The notes beneath the pieces are model-generated. The model was not told the DNA's origin, searched no databases, and saw only the letters and a list, made by a program, of their open reading frames with translations. The translations under genes and the position numbers were made by a program. A stretch of 64,000 bases of DNA, taken from Bacillota bacterium. GTDB lineage: Bacteria > Bacillota > Clostridia > Lachnospirales > Lachnospiraceae. Location of the stretch: NCBI GenBank assembly GCA_023436065.1, contig JAEZKU010000005.1:1-64000 (forward strand), read 5' to 3'. Of the stretch, positions 49,282-59,160 are shown one piece after another (positions within the stretch are counted from its first letter, which is position 1; the number at the start of each line of letters is the position of its first letter).

Positions 49282-52200
49282 CTAATTCCAATCCATCCAG
49301 AGGGAATATGCAAAGTTCTCTTCGTTCAAACGATATTTCTCCAGAAGCTCCGGACCACAGCTGTTGGAACCTATTCCGCTCATCTTATAGTCAATGCAGA
49401 GGATGTGATAAGGGGCCTTCATCAGTTCATAATTATGCTTCTTAACCGTTAATTCCTCTTGGGTGTAAGCGGAAGCATGAAAGGAGAAATCTTTCTCTGA
49501 GGTCACTGTAAGGATGGGTAGTGGATCAGCACTGTAAGCACTCAGGTATCTGCAGCCACAATGGGAACCGTTCTCCTGGGGAAAGATATAGTCTTCATAC
49601 ATCTCGTCAACAGTCTGCTCAAACAGACCGACATAGGAGGCTCGGTGCTTATCGATATAGCTCTCTGACGGGCCGTAGCCATAATATTTCACACGGTCAT
49701 ATTCCTTTGGCAGGAATAATCTTAGACCAAAGCGAGGAAGATATGGCATCAGAATATTGCGGTGTACCTTAATATCTACAGAGATACCTCCATTCGGGAA
49801 TACACTCCATGTCACGGTTAGATCAAGGATATGCTCCCGTTGGATTGCCGCTAGAGCAAGCTTGACCTGAATCTTAAGTCCGTCATCAGGAGTATGCGCT
49901 ACATCAGTTTCATATACCCGGACCGTGGTTCTGTCATAGCCGGCATGCTCCCAATCCTTGCGGATGTATTGATCGTTATCCGTCGGTGCACGCCAAATAT
50001 TATACTCCATCGGCTGCATCAGAAGCCTTCGGTTATTCACTGTCATATCATCAAACAGACCGGTCAGCTTATTGAAGGTATAGGAGAAGCGGTTTCCTGA
50101 CACTTGTAATCGATTCTCGGTCTCCTGATAATGCAGCTCGGTCTTATTTTGGTCGGCAGACGATTCTTTTATCATGAAAGAGCTGTTGATGGCTTCCTTG
50201 ATCAAAAGCTGGTCAAATCCAAGCTCATGTCCGGGTGCTGTGAAGGGAAGTGCGGATTTCTGAAGATAGCGTAACAGCAGGTAGGTGATTCCCTCCTCAG
50301 GGACATTATAATGCAGCTTAAACTCCCGGCTGGTATGGGGGGGTATATCAAGTTCACGGAGGAACCCTTCTGCGATGGTTATTCCGTCCTTTTGAAGCTC
50401 ATAGGACAGACTCAGGAAATCCTTTGTGTTAGTAAAATCAAGCTTATTTTCAAGCTGAATGATGCCTTCCTCAGCCGAGACCAGATTTGCTCGAACAGGT
50501 CGTAAAACATTCTTATATTCCTTAAGGCTTGGACTCACGGTACGGTCAGGATACACCAAACCGTCGATACAGAAATTGCCGTCATGAGGAAATTCTCCGG
50601 AGTCTCCTCCGTAGGCGTAGCGCTTCCTGCCATCCTCTGTTTCTCCGAGAAGGATGGCATGGTCACACCATTCCCAGACAAACGCACCGATAAAGCTTTT
50701 CTCATGATAGAGCTTGACCATGTAATCCTCCAGATCTCCCGGTCCATTCCCCATTGCGTGGCAGAATTCACAGAGCATATAAGGCTTCTTGAGATCGGGC
50801 TGACTGAAATACTGTTCGATACTCTCTATGGAGTCATACATCTTACTGTACACATCGAGAATGGACAGATCGCAGTCATCTCCCTTGGCATGGACGCTTC
50901 CTTCGTAATGCAGAAGGCGGGTATCATCATAGCCCTTAATCCATCTGCCTGCTTTCTCAAAGCTGGGACCCCAGCCGCTTTCATTCCCCATGGACCACAT
51001 CAGGATACAGGGATGATTCTTATCCCTGTGTACATTGCGCTGTTCACGATCCAGAACAATAGCATCTGAGATCTCATTCTTAGCAATATCACAATACGTA
51101 TGCTCATAAGAACCGGAATAGAAGTTGACGACTCCATGGGTCTCAAGATCTGCCTCTCCAATTACATAGAAGCCGTATTCATCACAGAGCTCTGTAAACC
51201 ATGGGGCATTTGGATAATGACTGGTACGAATTGCATTGATATTATGCTGCTTCATCAGGGAGAGGTCCTTCAGGGCTTGCTCCCTGCTGATGGTGTAACC
51301 GGTAACAGGGTCGCTGTCATGGCGATTCACACCCTTGAGCTTAATGGGTACGTTATTGAGTAAAAGGACATTATCTTTTATCTCTACTTTCCGAATGCCC
51401 ACCTTTTGCATAATTACCTCTTCCCGGGTACTTAATCTGAGAGTATAAAGGTTAGGCTCTTCGGCATTCCATAGAAGAGGCTTCATTACGGTTAATTCCA
51501 AGGAGCAATCTGTTGCGTTAGCTTCCCCTATGAGCTGATTTCCCTGGTAAAGCTGTCCGATCACCGGTATAGGAGCATCCGGGTATTCGAGGCTGACTTG
51601 AAGGACTGCCTGAGAGCAATCTTCGTTCAGTTTGGTCTTCACGAAGAAGTCACGAATATGCTCCTTGGCCCTGGTGATCAGGGATACATCGCGAAAGATG
51701 CCTGACATGCGGAATTTATCCTGATCCTCATAATAGCTCCCAAGGCACCACTTCATCACCAGAATGGCAAGTACATTTTCACCTGTTTTTAAGTGAGAGG
51801 TAACATCAAATTCACTCGGAGAATGGGATACCTGACTGAAGCCGATAAAGGTACCGTTCAGCCAGACATAGAAGCAGGAATCAACACCCTCGAAATACAG
51901 GTAATTAAGCTGATTGAGCTGTTCCTCTGTCATCTCGAAACGATGGATATAACATCCGCAAGGGTTGTTCTCCTCGGGAACATAAGGGAGATCGTAAGGG
52001 AAGGGATAGTTGACATTCGTGTATTGATGTTTGTCATAACCGTAGTTCTGCCAACAGCCGGGAACAGGGATACTGTCATAGCTGTCTGAGTCAAAGGATG
52101 GGAGGAAGAAGTCGTCCTCAATCTCGTAACGGTTAGGATAAAGGCGAAACCTCCATAAGCCGTTCAAAGAACGGATTCTTGTGTTCTTCGGATCGCTTGC

Positions 52201-52284
52201 ATATCTAGGGACATAGTAGGCACGGTTTGGCATCGTACCGACGTGCAGATTCTTTATATCTTCATAATATTTTGGTAATTTCAT
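49282..52284 (-). CDS. GH2 beta-galactosidase, LacZ-type
   Basis: A 1000-residue GH2 enzyme of the five-domain LacZ type. N-terminal sandwich NRIRSLNGLW-like region (TRIRSLNGLWRFRLYPNRYE), VPGCWQNYGYDKHQYTNVNY; the barrel has GVNRHDSDPVTGYTISREQA and the acid/base Glu in LMWSMGNESGWGPSF, and the nucleophile Glu in PYMLCEFCHAMGNGPGDLED. The C-terminal Bgal_small_N domain is present (RAPTDNDQYIRKDWEHAGYD). It would split beta-galactosides inside the cell; no signal peptide. It is divergent from an AraC gene that probably controls it. The RBS (AAAGGTG) is somewhat distant from ATG 52284. Confidence 0.94.
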   Translation of the reverse strand: MKLPKYYEDIKNLHVGTMPNRAYYVPRYASDPKNTRIRSLNGLWRFRLYPNRYEIEDDFFLPSFDSDSYDSIPVPGCWQNYGYDKHQYTNVNYPFPYDLPYVPEENNPCGCYIHRFEMTEEQLNQLNYLYFEGVDSCFYVWLNGTFIGFSQVSHSPSEFDVTSHLKTGENVLAILVMKWCLGSYYEDQDKFRMSGIFRDVSLITRAKEHIRDFFVKTKLNEDCSQAVLQVSLEYPDAPIPVIGQLYQGNQLIGEANATDCSLELTVMKPLLWNAEEPNLYTLRLSTREEVIMQKVGIRKVEIKDNVLLLNNVPIKLKGVNRHDSDPVTGYTISREQALKDLSLMKQHNINAIRTSHYPNAPWFTELCDEYGFYVIGEADLETHGVVNFYSGSYEHTYCDIAKNEISDAIVLDREQRNVHRDKNHPCILMWSMGNESGWGPSFEKAGRWIKGYDDTRLLHYEGSVHAKGDDCDLSILDVYSKMYDSIESIEQYFSQPDLKKPYMLCEFCHAMGNGPGDLEDYMVKLYHEKSFIGAFVWEWCDHAILLGETEDGRKRYAYGGDSGEFPHDGNFCIDGLVYPDRTVSPSLKEYKNVLRPVRANLVSAEEGIIQLENKLDFTNTKDFLSLSYELQKDGITIAEGFLRELDIPPHTSREFKLHYNVPEEGITYLLLRYLQKSALPFTAPGHELGFDQLLIKEAINSSFMIKESSADQNKTELHYQETENRLQVSGNRFSYTFNKLTGLFDDMTVNNRRLLMQPMEYNIWRAPTDNDQYIRKDWEHAGYDRTTVRVYETDVAHTPDDGLKIQVKLALAAIQREHILDLTVTWSVFPNGGISVDIKVHRNILMPYLPRFGLRLFLPKEYDRVKYYGYGPSESYIDKHRASYVGLFEQTVDEMYEDYIFPQENGSHCGCRYLSAYSADPLPILTVTSEKDFSFHASAYTQEELTVKKHNYELMKAPYHILCIDYKMSGIGSNSCGPELLEKYRLNEENFAYSLWMDWN

Positions 52285-52507
52285 AGGGTACCGTCACCTT
52301 TCCGGAGTATTCATGTATATCCTTCATTTTATCATTGAGATAGGATTTATCTATGACTAATCTTGCTCAATATATGGACAAAATAATATTACTCTGATAA
52401 CATAATCTTAAAATAAGAGGGAGAAATCGAGTACATACCCATACAAAAATGAACTTGCGGGATGATTTCACCGGGTTTGGTATTAGCTGAAGGGAGGAAT
52501 ACATAGG

Positions 52508-53356
52508 ATGCTGAATTACTCAGGCTATTATAATCAAGGCGATGACGACCTTCCAAATGACTGTCTGGAACTGTTTGTTAAGAGCAGCGGTCATTATAAA
52601 CTGCTTCAGTTGAAGAAGCTGCGAACCTACCGACCTCAGGGCAGAAGAGACTACCAGCTGCTATATGTAGCTGAGGGAGCAGCACATTTTGTGGTTGGTG
52701 ATAGGCGATATGATGTGACAAAGGGAGGAGTATTCATCTATCATCCGGAGATACCTCAGGATTATTATTATGTTCTTTCGGAGAAGCCTGATATTTATTG
52801 GATTCATTTTACGGGCTGGGGAGTTGAGAGACTTCTGACAGGTCTTGGATTAACATCGGAGCAACCGATTTTACTACAGGCAAGGGAGGAACTCCCGGAA
52901 TTGTTTGAGAAGATTATTATAGAACTCAGGCTTGACCGTTTTCAGAGAATGGAGATGACAGAAGCTTATTTGCGTCAGTTATTTATTATGATAGCCCGGC
53001 TAAACCAGACCTCAGAGCGGGATAGAACGGGGTATCATTCCATGCTTGACCAGGTGATGAATCAATTTCACCATGAATATCAATCAGAAATCAATATTGC
53101 AGAATACGCAAAGCGAAATCATATCAGCTGTTCCTGGTTTATAAGAGAATTCAAAAAATATACCGGATACTCTCCAAAACAATATATTACTAATCTTCGT
53201 CTGCAGCACGCCAAGGAGCTTTTACACAATCATTCTCTGCCAATCAGTGAAATAGCCACCCTAGTCGGTTACGAGGATCAGCTGTACTTTAGCCGCATCT
53301 TCCGCAAATATACAGGCCTCTCCCCAAGAGAATACCGGGCAAAAAGCCCAGACTGA
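52508..53356 (+). CDS. AraC-family regulator beside GH2 and GH3
   Basis: A 282-residue regulator with an N-terminal cupin (RDYQLLYVAEGAAHFVVGDR, GGVFIYHPEIPQDYYYVLSE, YWIHFTGWGVERLL) and two C-terminal HTH motifs (IAEYAKRNHISCSWFIREFK; ISEIATLVGYEDQLYFSRIF). GGGAGG is found upstream of ATG 52508. Lies between GH2 (divergent) and GH3 (convergent); likely activates the GH2 gene in response to an oligosaccharide. Confidence 0.9.
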   Translation: MLNYSGYYNQGDDDLPNDCLELFVKSSGHYKLLQLKKLRTYRPQGRRDYQLLYVAEGAAHFVVGDRRYDVTKGGVFIYHPEIPQDYYYVLSEKPDIYWIHFTGWGVERLLTGLGLTSEQPILLQAREELPELFEKIIIELRLDRFQRMEMTEAYLRQLFIMIARLNQTSERDRTGYHSMLDQVMNQFHHEYQSEINIAEYAKRNHISCSWFIREFKKYTGYSPKQYITNLRLQHAKELLHNHSLPISEIATLVGYEDQLYFSRIFRKYTGLSPREYRAKSPD

Positions 53357-53426
53357 CATAGTCGGATCCATCTTTGATAAATAAAATACAATCTAGACTA
53401 TCTTAACTATCCCTTTCTAGAGAACA

Positions 53427-53464
53427 GGTGCGAGCGACAGGGAAGTCGCTTCGCACCGTCCCTA
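53427..53464. terminator. GC-rich hairpin between AraC and GH3 genes
   Basis: GGTGCGAGCGAC (53427-53438) and GTCGCTTCGCACC (53445-53457) form a strong stem with a short loop (AGGGAA). No T-run, but it lies between convergent ends and is flanked by TCTAGAGA/CCTAGAA, which may extend the stem. Confidence 0.55.
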
Positions 53465-53482
53465 GAATGAAAATTTTGTATC

Positions 53483-55774
53483 CTATTTAATGAGCTTCGA
53501 GATCAGCTGATCCACGATTCCTTTGTCGATCCCGAAGGAGGAGAAGGAGCGCAGAGAATGAATTGGCATACTCTTCATCATCTCCAGCATCATTGCCTGA
53601 CCGGTGGGATCATTATCCGAATCTGAACCCTCCGGGAAGAAGGCACTCATCATCTGATCAATTACAGCCTGCGGATTATCCGCATAGGCCAGAACATCCG
53701 CTAAGGTGGTGCGGTCATCCATCAGGAACGGACGCTCTACGGTACTTTCCAACAGTACGGTATCGCTTAAAACAATATCTCGCGAGGATTTACCGATCAG
53801 AATCTCGAAATCTCCGCCTTCAGCGTACCAATCCTCAAGCTCTGTATCATAGAATGCAAAGTCACGCTTACTTAATGTAAATTCGACTATCTTTTCTTCT
53901 CCGGGAGCAAGACCGATCTTCTCAAAGCCCTTAAGCTCTTTGACGGGACGTATCACGCTGGCTTCCTTATCATGAACATATAGCTGAACAATTTCTTTGC
54001 CAAACCGTGTTCCTGTATTCTTTACCTTTACGAATACCTCCAGCTTGTCCGTGTCCTTAATCAAAAGCTTACCGTCTTTACGGGTAGTTGTAACTCCTGC
54101 AACCTTGAGCTTTAAGTCGCTGTACTCGAAGGAGGTATAGCTGAGACCATAGCCAAAGGGGAACAGGACCTCCATATCCTTGCTGTCATAATAGCGGTAG
54201 CCGATAAATACGCCTTCATGATATTCCACGGTACGATTGGTTCCCGGGAAATTCAAATAGGAGGGGTTGTCCTGAAGTCTTAAGGGGAAGGATTCGGCGA
54301 GTTTACCGCTCGGGTTAACATCTCCATATAACAGATCGATGGTAGCATCACCGACAGCCTGGCCGCTCAGATATACTTCGAGAACAGCACGAACCTTATT
54401 GATCCAAGGCATTGCTACAGGAGAACCATTATGCAGAACAACGACTGTATTGGGCTGTACCTTAACAATCTCTTCAATCAGTGTATTCTGACAGTCGGGA
54501 AGATTGATATGAGTACGGTCATAGCCCTCACTCTCATAAGCATCCGGAAGTCCTGCGAAGATCACGGCAATCTGTGCTTCCGCTGCCAGCTTCTTCGCCT
54601 TCTCGAGTTCAGAAGCCTCCAGCGTATCCGCATCTAAATCATAACCCTTAGCATAAGACACATTGCAGCCTCTTGCGCTGGACAGAGCATCGGATATCTT
54701 GAAGCAATTAATATGACTGGAGCCACCACCCTGGAAACGGGGCTTCTCAGCAAATTCACCAATGAAGGCAACCTTGTCAGTCTTTTTCAGGGGCAGGAGC
54801 TGATTATCATTCTTTAATAGTACAGCACATTCTCCGGCGATTTTTCTGGCAATTTCATGATGTGCTTCTTTATCATAGGCTGCATTAGGCTTTTTACCAT
54901 CATAATATTTCTGTATCAGCTCAAGAACTCGTGTGACAGCTGTATCCAGCTCCTCCATCGAGATTTGTCCGGCTTTTACAGCATCTACAATAGCCTGATC
55001 TGTCGATCCGTCTGAAGCCGGCATCTCAAGATCAAGACCGGCACGCAGTGCTCTCACTCTGTCATTCATAGCGCCCCAGTCAGTCATGACAAGGCCCTTA
55101 AAGCCCCATTCCTCCCTAAGAACCTTATTCAATAACCAGTCGTTTTCACAGGAGTAAACTCCATTGATACAGTTATAGGAGCACATGATGGTCCAGGGCT
55201 GTGCCTTTTTAACGATTTTTTCAAAGGCGGTGAGATAGATTTCGCGTAGCGTACGCTCGTCAACCTCAGAGCTGATACTCATTCTTCTGGTTTCCTGATT
55301 GTTGGCTGCAAAATGCTTCACACTAGTGCCGACATTTTTACTTTGGACGCCATTCACATAGTAAGCAGCCAATTCTCCTGCCACATAAGGGTCCTCAGAG
55401 AAATATTCGAAGTTTCTTCCACAAAGAGGAGAACGCTTCATATTTACTGCAGGACCAAGAATCGTAGATATTTCCTCAGCCTGGCATTCCTCGCCTAAAG
55501 TGGCACCGAGGGTATAGGCAAGCTCCCGGTCGAAGGAACAGGAGAGTGCACTGGCAGCCGGAAAACATACTGCTTTAATACTGCCAAGCAGACCGACGTG
55601 GTCACCTGAATTATCCTGCTTACGTAACCCGTGAGGACCATCACTTACCATAACCTCAGGGAGACCTAAGCGCTCTACGGCTTTTGTATGCCAGAAATCC
55701 GCTCCGGAACATAACCCGGCCTTTTCCTCGAGGGTCATTTCAGATAATAGCTTGTTAATATTGATGGAACTCAT
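53483..55774 (-). CDS. GH3 beta-glucosidase
   Basis: A 763-residue GH3 enzyme, distinct from the one at 25732. The N-terminal barrel has VSDGPHGLRKQ, GRNFEYFSEDPYVAGELAAY and TSVKHFAANNQETRR; the nucleophile Asp is in LVMTDWGAMNDRV. The second domain contains FQGGGSSHIN and the C-terminal fibronectin III-like domain GYGLSYTSFEYSDL. The KHFAANNQE and TDWGA signatures favour beta-glucosidase over xylosidase. Cytoplasmic (no signal). AAAGGAGG precedes ATG 55774. Confidence 0.93.
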   Translation of the reverse strand: MSSININKLLSEMTLEEKAGLCSGADFWHTKAVERLGLPEVMVSDGPHGLRKQDNSGDHVGLLGSIKAVCFPAASALSCSFDRELAYTLGATLGEECQAEEISTILGPAVNMKRSPLCGRNFEYFSEDPYVAGELAAYYVNGVQSKNVGTSVKHFAANNQETRRMSISSEVDERTLREIYLTAFEKIVKKAQPWTIMCSYNCINGVYSCENDWLLNKVLREEWGFKGLVMTDWGAMNDRVRALRAGLDLEMPASDGSTDQAIVDAVKAGQISMEELDTAVTRVLELIQKYYDGKKPNAAYDKEAHHEIARKIAGECAVLLKNDNQLLPLKKTDKVAFIGEFAEKPRFQGGGSSHINCFKISDALSSARGCNVSYAKGYDLDADTLEASELEKAKKLAAEAQIAVIFAGLPDAYESEGYDRTHINLPDCQNTLIEEIVKVQPNTVVVLHNGSPVAMPWINKVRAVLEVYLSGQAVGDATIDLLYGDVNPSGKLAESFPLRLQDNPSYLNFPGTNRTVEYHEGVFIGYRYYDSKDMEVLFPFGYGLSYTSFEYSDLKLKVAGVTTTRKDGKLLIKDTDKLEVFVKVKNTGTRFGKEIVQLYVHDKEASVIRPVKELKGFEKIGLAPGEEKIVEFTLSKRDFAFYDTELEDWYAEGGDFEILIGKSSRDIVLSDTVLLESTVERPFLMDDRTTLADVLAYADNPQAVIDQMMSAFFPEGSDSDNDPTGQAMMLEMMKSMPIHSLRSFSSFGIDKGIVDQLISKLIK

Positions 55775-55924
55775 AAAATCCTCCTTTCAAATCGTACCTA
55801 TCATATAGCTAACAGGATCATTTTCATTATGCTTCGTAAGGAAAAGCTTTTGAGAATATGAGGGAGTACGATAGCAATGAGGGATTAACCTTACGATGCA
55901 ATCGTACTCCTAAGTATTGACGAT

Positions 55925-56045
55925 AGCAAAGGTGTCAAAGCACCGAAGGTGCTTTTCGAATATTAGTCCTTGCTATGCAAGCTTGCTTGTGATGGCAAGG
56001 ACTAATGTCCGGAAAAACGTGCGCAGCACTTTTGACACTTTTGCT
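55925..56045. repeat. 121-bp nested palindrome between GH3 and ABC operon
   Basis: Outer arms AGCAAAGGTGTCAAAGCACC (55925-55944) and the reverse complement AGCAAAAGTGTCAAAAGTGC (from 56045 back) are near-identical. Inner arms ATTAGTCCTTGC (55962-55973) and GCAAGGACTAAT (55995-56006) are perfect. The two parts may be one mobile palindrome. It shares its GTGTCAAA-GCACC core with 4863-4891 and 31769. It lies just downstream of the ABC operon's last gene and upstream of the GH3 gene, both on the minus strand. Confidence 0.78.
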
Positions 56046-56070
56046 TATATTATAACAATAAAAAAATATC

Positions 56071-56886
56071 TTAACCTACAGTAGATAAATCCCATTCCTC
56101 ATAAATCTTGGGAACGTCGCTGATCAAACGCTTTGTGTAATCTGCCTTCGGATTGAGAATAACATCATCAGCTGTGCCGCGCTCTACAAACTTACCATGC
56201 TCCATGATGTATACGGAGTCTGAGATGTAGTAAGCAAGACCGATATCATGAGTAATGAAGATGATGGTCATTCCGATTTCATTGCGCAGGTTTAATAACA
56301 TATCCAAAATCGTAGCACGGGAACATGCATCAATCATGGAGGTTGGCTCATCTGCAAGAAGTATCTTCGGCTTGAGCAGGAAGATACGTGCAATCATGAG
56401 ACGCTGCATCTGTCCGCCGGAAAGCTCGAAAGGATACTTATTGGTAAGCTCTGCAAACTTTAAGTTAACGAAGCTGCAAGCTTCCGTCATCATTTCTATC
56501 TTCTTCTCCATCGGGAGGTGTCTGCCACCGCGCATATTGATACAGTCAAGCAGAACGCGGTCTATCTTATTGAATACATTATAGGAGGAGAAGGGATCCT
56601 GAAAAATCGCCTGAATTTCCTTCCAGTATTTCTTCTTTTTGTTTCTGGTGCTGATATCAAGCGGTTTATCCTGAAAGAAAATCTGTCCTTCCGTTACGCT
56701 GATCAGACCGAGGAGCATCTTGCTGATGGTCGTTTTACCACTACCGGATTCACCTACGATGGAGACAAGCTCACCCTCGTGAAATTCGAAATCGACATGG
56801 TCAACAGCAACGGTTTTCTTATCACCAAAGCCGAATACCTTTGTGACGCCCTTCCCGCTTAAACACATGGGTCTTGTATCACTCAT
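56071..56886 (-). CDS. ABC transporter ATPase, Opp/DppF-like
   Basis: A 271-residue ATPase. Walker A GESGSGKTT, signature LSGGQMQRLMIARIF, Walker B ILLADEPTSMIDACSR. It forms a pair with the ATPase encoded just before it and powers the importer. The protein is shorter than usual (~320) and lacks the Cys-rich C-terminal tail of its partner. ATG 56886 (MSDTR) has GGAGG at nine bases; ATG 56892 is too close. The start overlaps the end of the upstream gene by 8 bases, so translation is coupled. Confidence 0.92.
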   Translation of the reverse strand: MSDTRPMCLSGKGVTKVFGFGDKKTVAVDHVDFEFHEGELVSIVGESGSGKTTISKMLLGLISVTEGQIFFQDKPLDISTRNKKKKYWKEIQAIFQDPFSSYNVFNKIDRVLLDCINMRGGRHLPMEKKIEMMTEACSFVNLKFAELTNKYPFELSGGQMQRLMIARIFLLKPKILLADEPTSMIDACSRATILDMLLNLRNEIGMTIIFITHDIGLAYYISDSVYIMEHGKFVERGTADDVILNPKADYTKRLISDVPKIYEEWDLSTVG

Positions 56887-57886
56887 TTGCATATTCCTCC
56901 TTCAGCTTTTCTACGTCAATAATGCAACGATAGGTGCGTCCGTCTCCGCAGTCTCTGATACCAACCGCATTTACCTTACAATCGCTGGTTGCATACTTAC
57001 ATCTTTCTGCAAATCTACAGCCTGCCGGAGGCTTCTTTAAGTTCGGAGGTGTTCCAGGAATAGCAGCAAGCTTCACGTCACGGGTACCTTCCTCCGGTAC
57101 GATGATAGAGCCCATCAATCCTTTGGAATAAGGATGGATCGGATTGAATACCATCTCTTTTGCTGTTCCTTTTTCAACGATCTGTCCGGCATACATAACC
57201 ATGATATCGTCTGTTACATTATAAAGCAGCGGTAATTCGTGTGTGATGAAAATCATGGATTTGATATAGCCCTTTTCCATCAGATTACGAAGCATCTTAA
57301 TAACCATCTTCTGACTGGTAACGTCGAGAGCACTGGAAGGCTCATCTGCGATCAGTACCTTAGGTGAAAGGATAGTAGAGATTGCTATAACAGTACGCTG
57401 CTTCATACCTCCAGAAAGCTCTACGGCGTGCTTATCAAGTACGGAGGCCGGTAAACCGAGCTCTTCAAAACGTTTCTTAGCCAGATCGAGAATTTCTTTC
57501 TTTGGCATCTTAGGATCATGTACATGAATGACATCTTCAATAAAACGAATGATCTTTTGTGTAGGATTCAATGCATTCATAGCAGCCTGAGGAATATAAG
57601 CAATCTCGGTACCGAGAATATTTTTTCTGATTGTATCAGGGCTTAACTTGGAGATGTTTTTTCCGTCAATGATGATGTCACCGCTCATATAATGGAGCGG
57701 AGGGAAGTAATATCCCATCAAGCTAAGGGCAAGCGTTGACTTACCACAGCCGGACTCACCGGCGATACCCAGTGATTTGCCTTCCTCGATAGCTAAGGAT
57801 ACATGGTCAACGGCATATACATCTTCTCTAAATCTTGTTACATATTTTGTGGTGAGGTTATTCACCTCAAGCATAATTTTTCCCAT
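56879..57886 (-). CDS. ABC transporter ATPase, Opp/DppD-like
   Basis: A 335-residue ATPase. Walker A GESGCGKST, signature LSGGMKQRTVIAIST, Walker B LIADEPSSALD. The C-terminal tail has the family cysteines (CRFAERCKYATSDC and later CGDGRTYRC), a region reported in some Dpp ATPases to hold an iron-sulfur cluster. Second-last gene of the five-gene operon; its 3' end overlaps the next ATPase gene. AGGAGGACATT precedes the start. Confidence 0.93.
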   Translation of the reverse strand: MGKIMLEVNNLTTKYVTRFREDVYAVDHVSLAIEEGKSLGIAGESGCGKSTLALSLMGYYFPPLHYMSGDIIIDGKNISKLSPDTIRKNILGTEIAYIPQAAMNALNPTQKIIRFIEDVIHVHDPKMPKKEILDLAKKRFEELGLPASVLDKHAVELSGGMKQRTVIAISTILSPKVLIADEPSSALDVTSQKMVIKMLRNLMEKGYIKSMIFITHELPLLYNVTDDIMVMYAGQIVEKGTAKEMVFNPIHPYSKGLMGSIIVPEEGTRDVKLAAIPGTPPNLKKPPAGCRFAERCKYATSDCKVNAVGIRDCGDGRTYRCIIDVEKLKEEYANE

Positions 57887-57895
57887 AATGTCCTC

Positions 57896-59146
57896 CTAGT
57901 CTCTCAAAGTAGGGTTGAACACCTGATCGAGGCCGGTATTCATTAAGTTCAATGAGAAAGATATCAGTGCAATCATCAGGATTACGGGGAAATATGCCCA
58001 CCAGGAACCATTCAGATGTGCAGTGTACAGCATGGACCAGTTCATCATAAGACCAAGGGTAGGAACTTCTGTGGTCTTAGGTCCGAGACCGATCATGGAT
58101 AACTGTGCTTCAGCAAGAATTGCGGAGGATATCTGTAAAATCAGTGCCATAACAACATAAGAAGCTATGTAGGGAAGAATATCCGTTAGGATAATTCTTA
58201 TCAGGCTATGACCGGAAAGCTTGCTTAAATTAACGTGATCACGGTTTCGTAAGGAAATAACCTGAGAACGTACAGATCTTGTTGTCCAAACCCAGGAAGT
58301 GACTCCGATTACGATAGCAACAGTTGTGGCACCACGCTGCTCCTGTCCGACGCTGTAAGATATCAGTATCAGCAGAACGAAGGAAGGAATGACGGTAAAG
58401 ATATTGGTAATGAACATGATAATGTCATCTGCCAGACCGCCAAGATATCCGCCTAATAATCCAAGGGTTAATCCGATAAAGGTGGCTACCGCTCCTGCGA
58501 TCAGACCAATCTTTAAAGAGACTTTGACAGCTGCAACTAATTCCTTCAGGGTATCTCGTCCGAAGTTATCCGTACCAAGTGGAAGTACCTTTACGTTTGC
58601 AACATCCTTGACATTCACATAATCGGTTTTGGCGATGGCTTTTGTCTCCTCCAATTCGCCAGTTTCGGCATTTGGAGCGGCGAGAACGACCTCATTCTTG
58701 GTTTGTAATGCAACCAGGCCATCATTTAATCTCTTGTAATAATTACGCTGTGCTTTTGTCATACCGGCCGGTTTGGCAGCAGGGTCATATTTCTCACCCC
58801 ATAGCTGCAAGAGAGCCTCGGTATCATTCATATCGATATCTTCAGCGGCTATGCCTATTGTAGTCAGATAGGTAACCATGGATACACGATCTTCATCAGT
58901 GAGCTTTTCAACAAGGCGCTTATCGTCCGCATCTTTTAGCTTCAGTGTCTTCGCTTCAGTATCGACTGCATCATAAACTGATACATAGGTACCCGGCTTA
59001 AAGAAGGTTCCGAGACCAATCATCTCAAGTGGATCACCGGGACAGAACAGCGGGTATATAATGGTTGTCAGAAGTATAGCCATCATAATAGAGAAACCAA
59101 TCACGAATTTGGGAGAATGGAATACCTGACGTAATGTATTTTTCAT
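57896..59146 (-). CDS. ABC permease, Opp/DppC-like, with extra extracytoplasmic insert
   Basis: A 416-residue permease. Family members are usually near 300 residues. TM1 (FVIGFSIMMAILLTTIIYPL) is followed by a polar stretch of ~150 residues (about 42-190; VDTEAKTLKLKDADDKRLVE, NDTEALLQLWGEKYDP) before the conserved PLGTDNFGRDTLKELV motif and the five-helix BPD_transp_1 core. About 110 residues of this are extra and likely lie outside the cell, near the binding protein docking site. RBS GGGAGGACAAG precedes ATG 59146. Confidence 0.9.
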   Translation of the reverse strand: MKNTLRQVFHSPKFVIGFSIMMAILLTTIIYPLFCPGDPLEMIGLGTFFKPGTYVSVYDAVDTEAKTLKLKDADDKRLVEKLTDEDRVSMVTYLTTIGIAAEDIDMNDTEALLQLWGEKYDPAAKPAGMTKAQRNYYKRLNDGLVALQTKNEVVLAAPNAETGELEETKAIAKTDYVNVKDVANVKVLPLGTDNFGRDTLKELVAAVKVSLKIGLIAGAVATFIGLTLGLLGGYLGGLADDIIMFITNIFTVIPSFVLLILISYSVGQEQRGATTVAIVIGVTSWVWTTRSVRSQVISLRNRDHVNLSKLSGHSLIRIILTDILPYIASYVVMALILQISSAILAEAQLSMIGLGPKTTEVPTLGLMMNWSMLYTAHLNGSWWAYFPVILMIALISFSLNLMNTGLDQVFNPTLRD

Positions 59147-59160
59147 TTTCTTGTCCTCCC

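Noticed and set aside
50584..51069. 161-codon plus-strand frame inside the GH2 gene
   Set aside because: Antisense shadow of a conserved enzyme with catalytic motifs in place.
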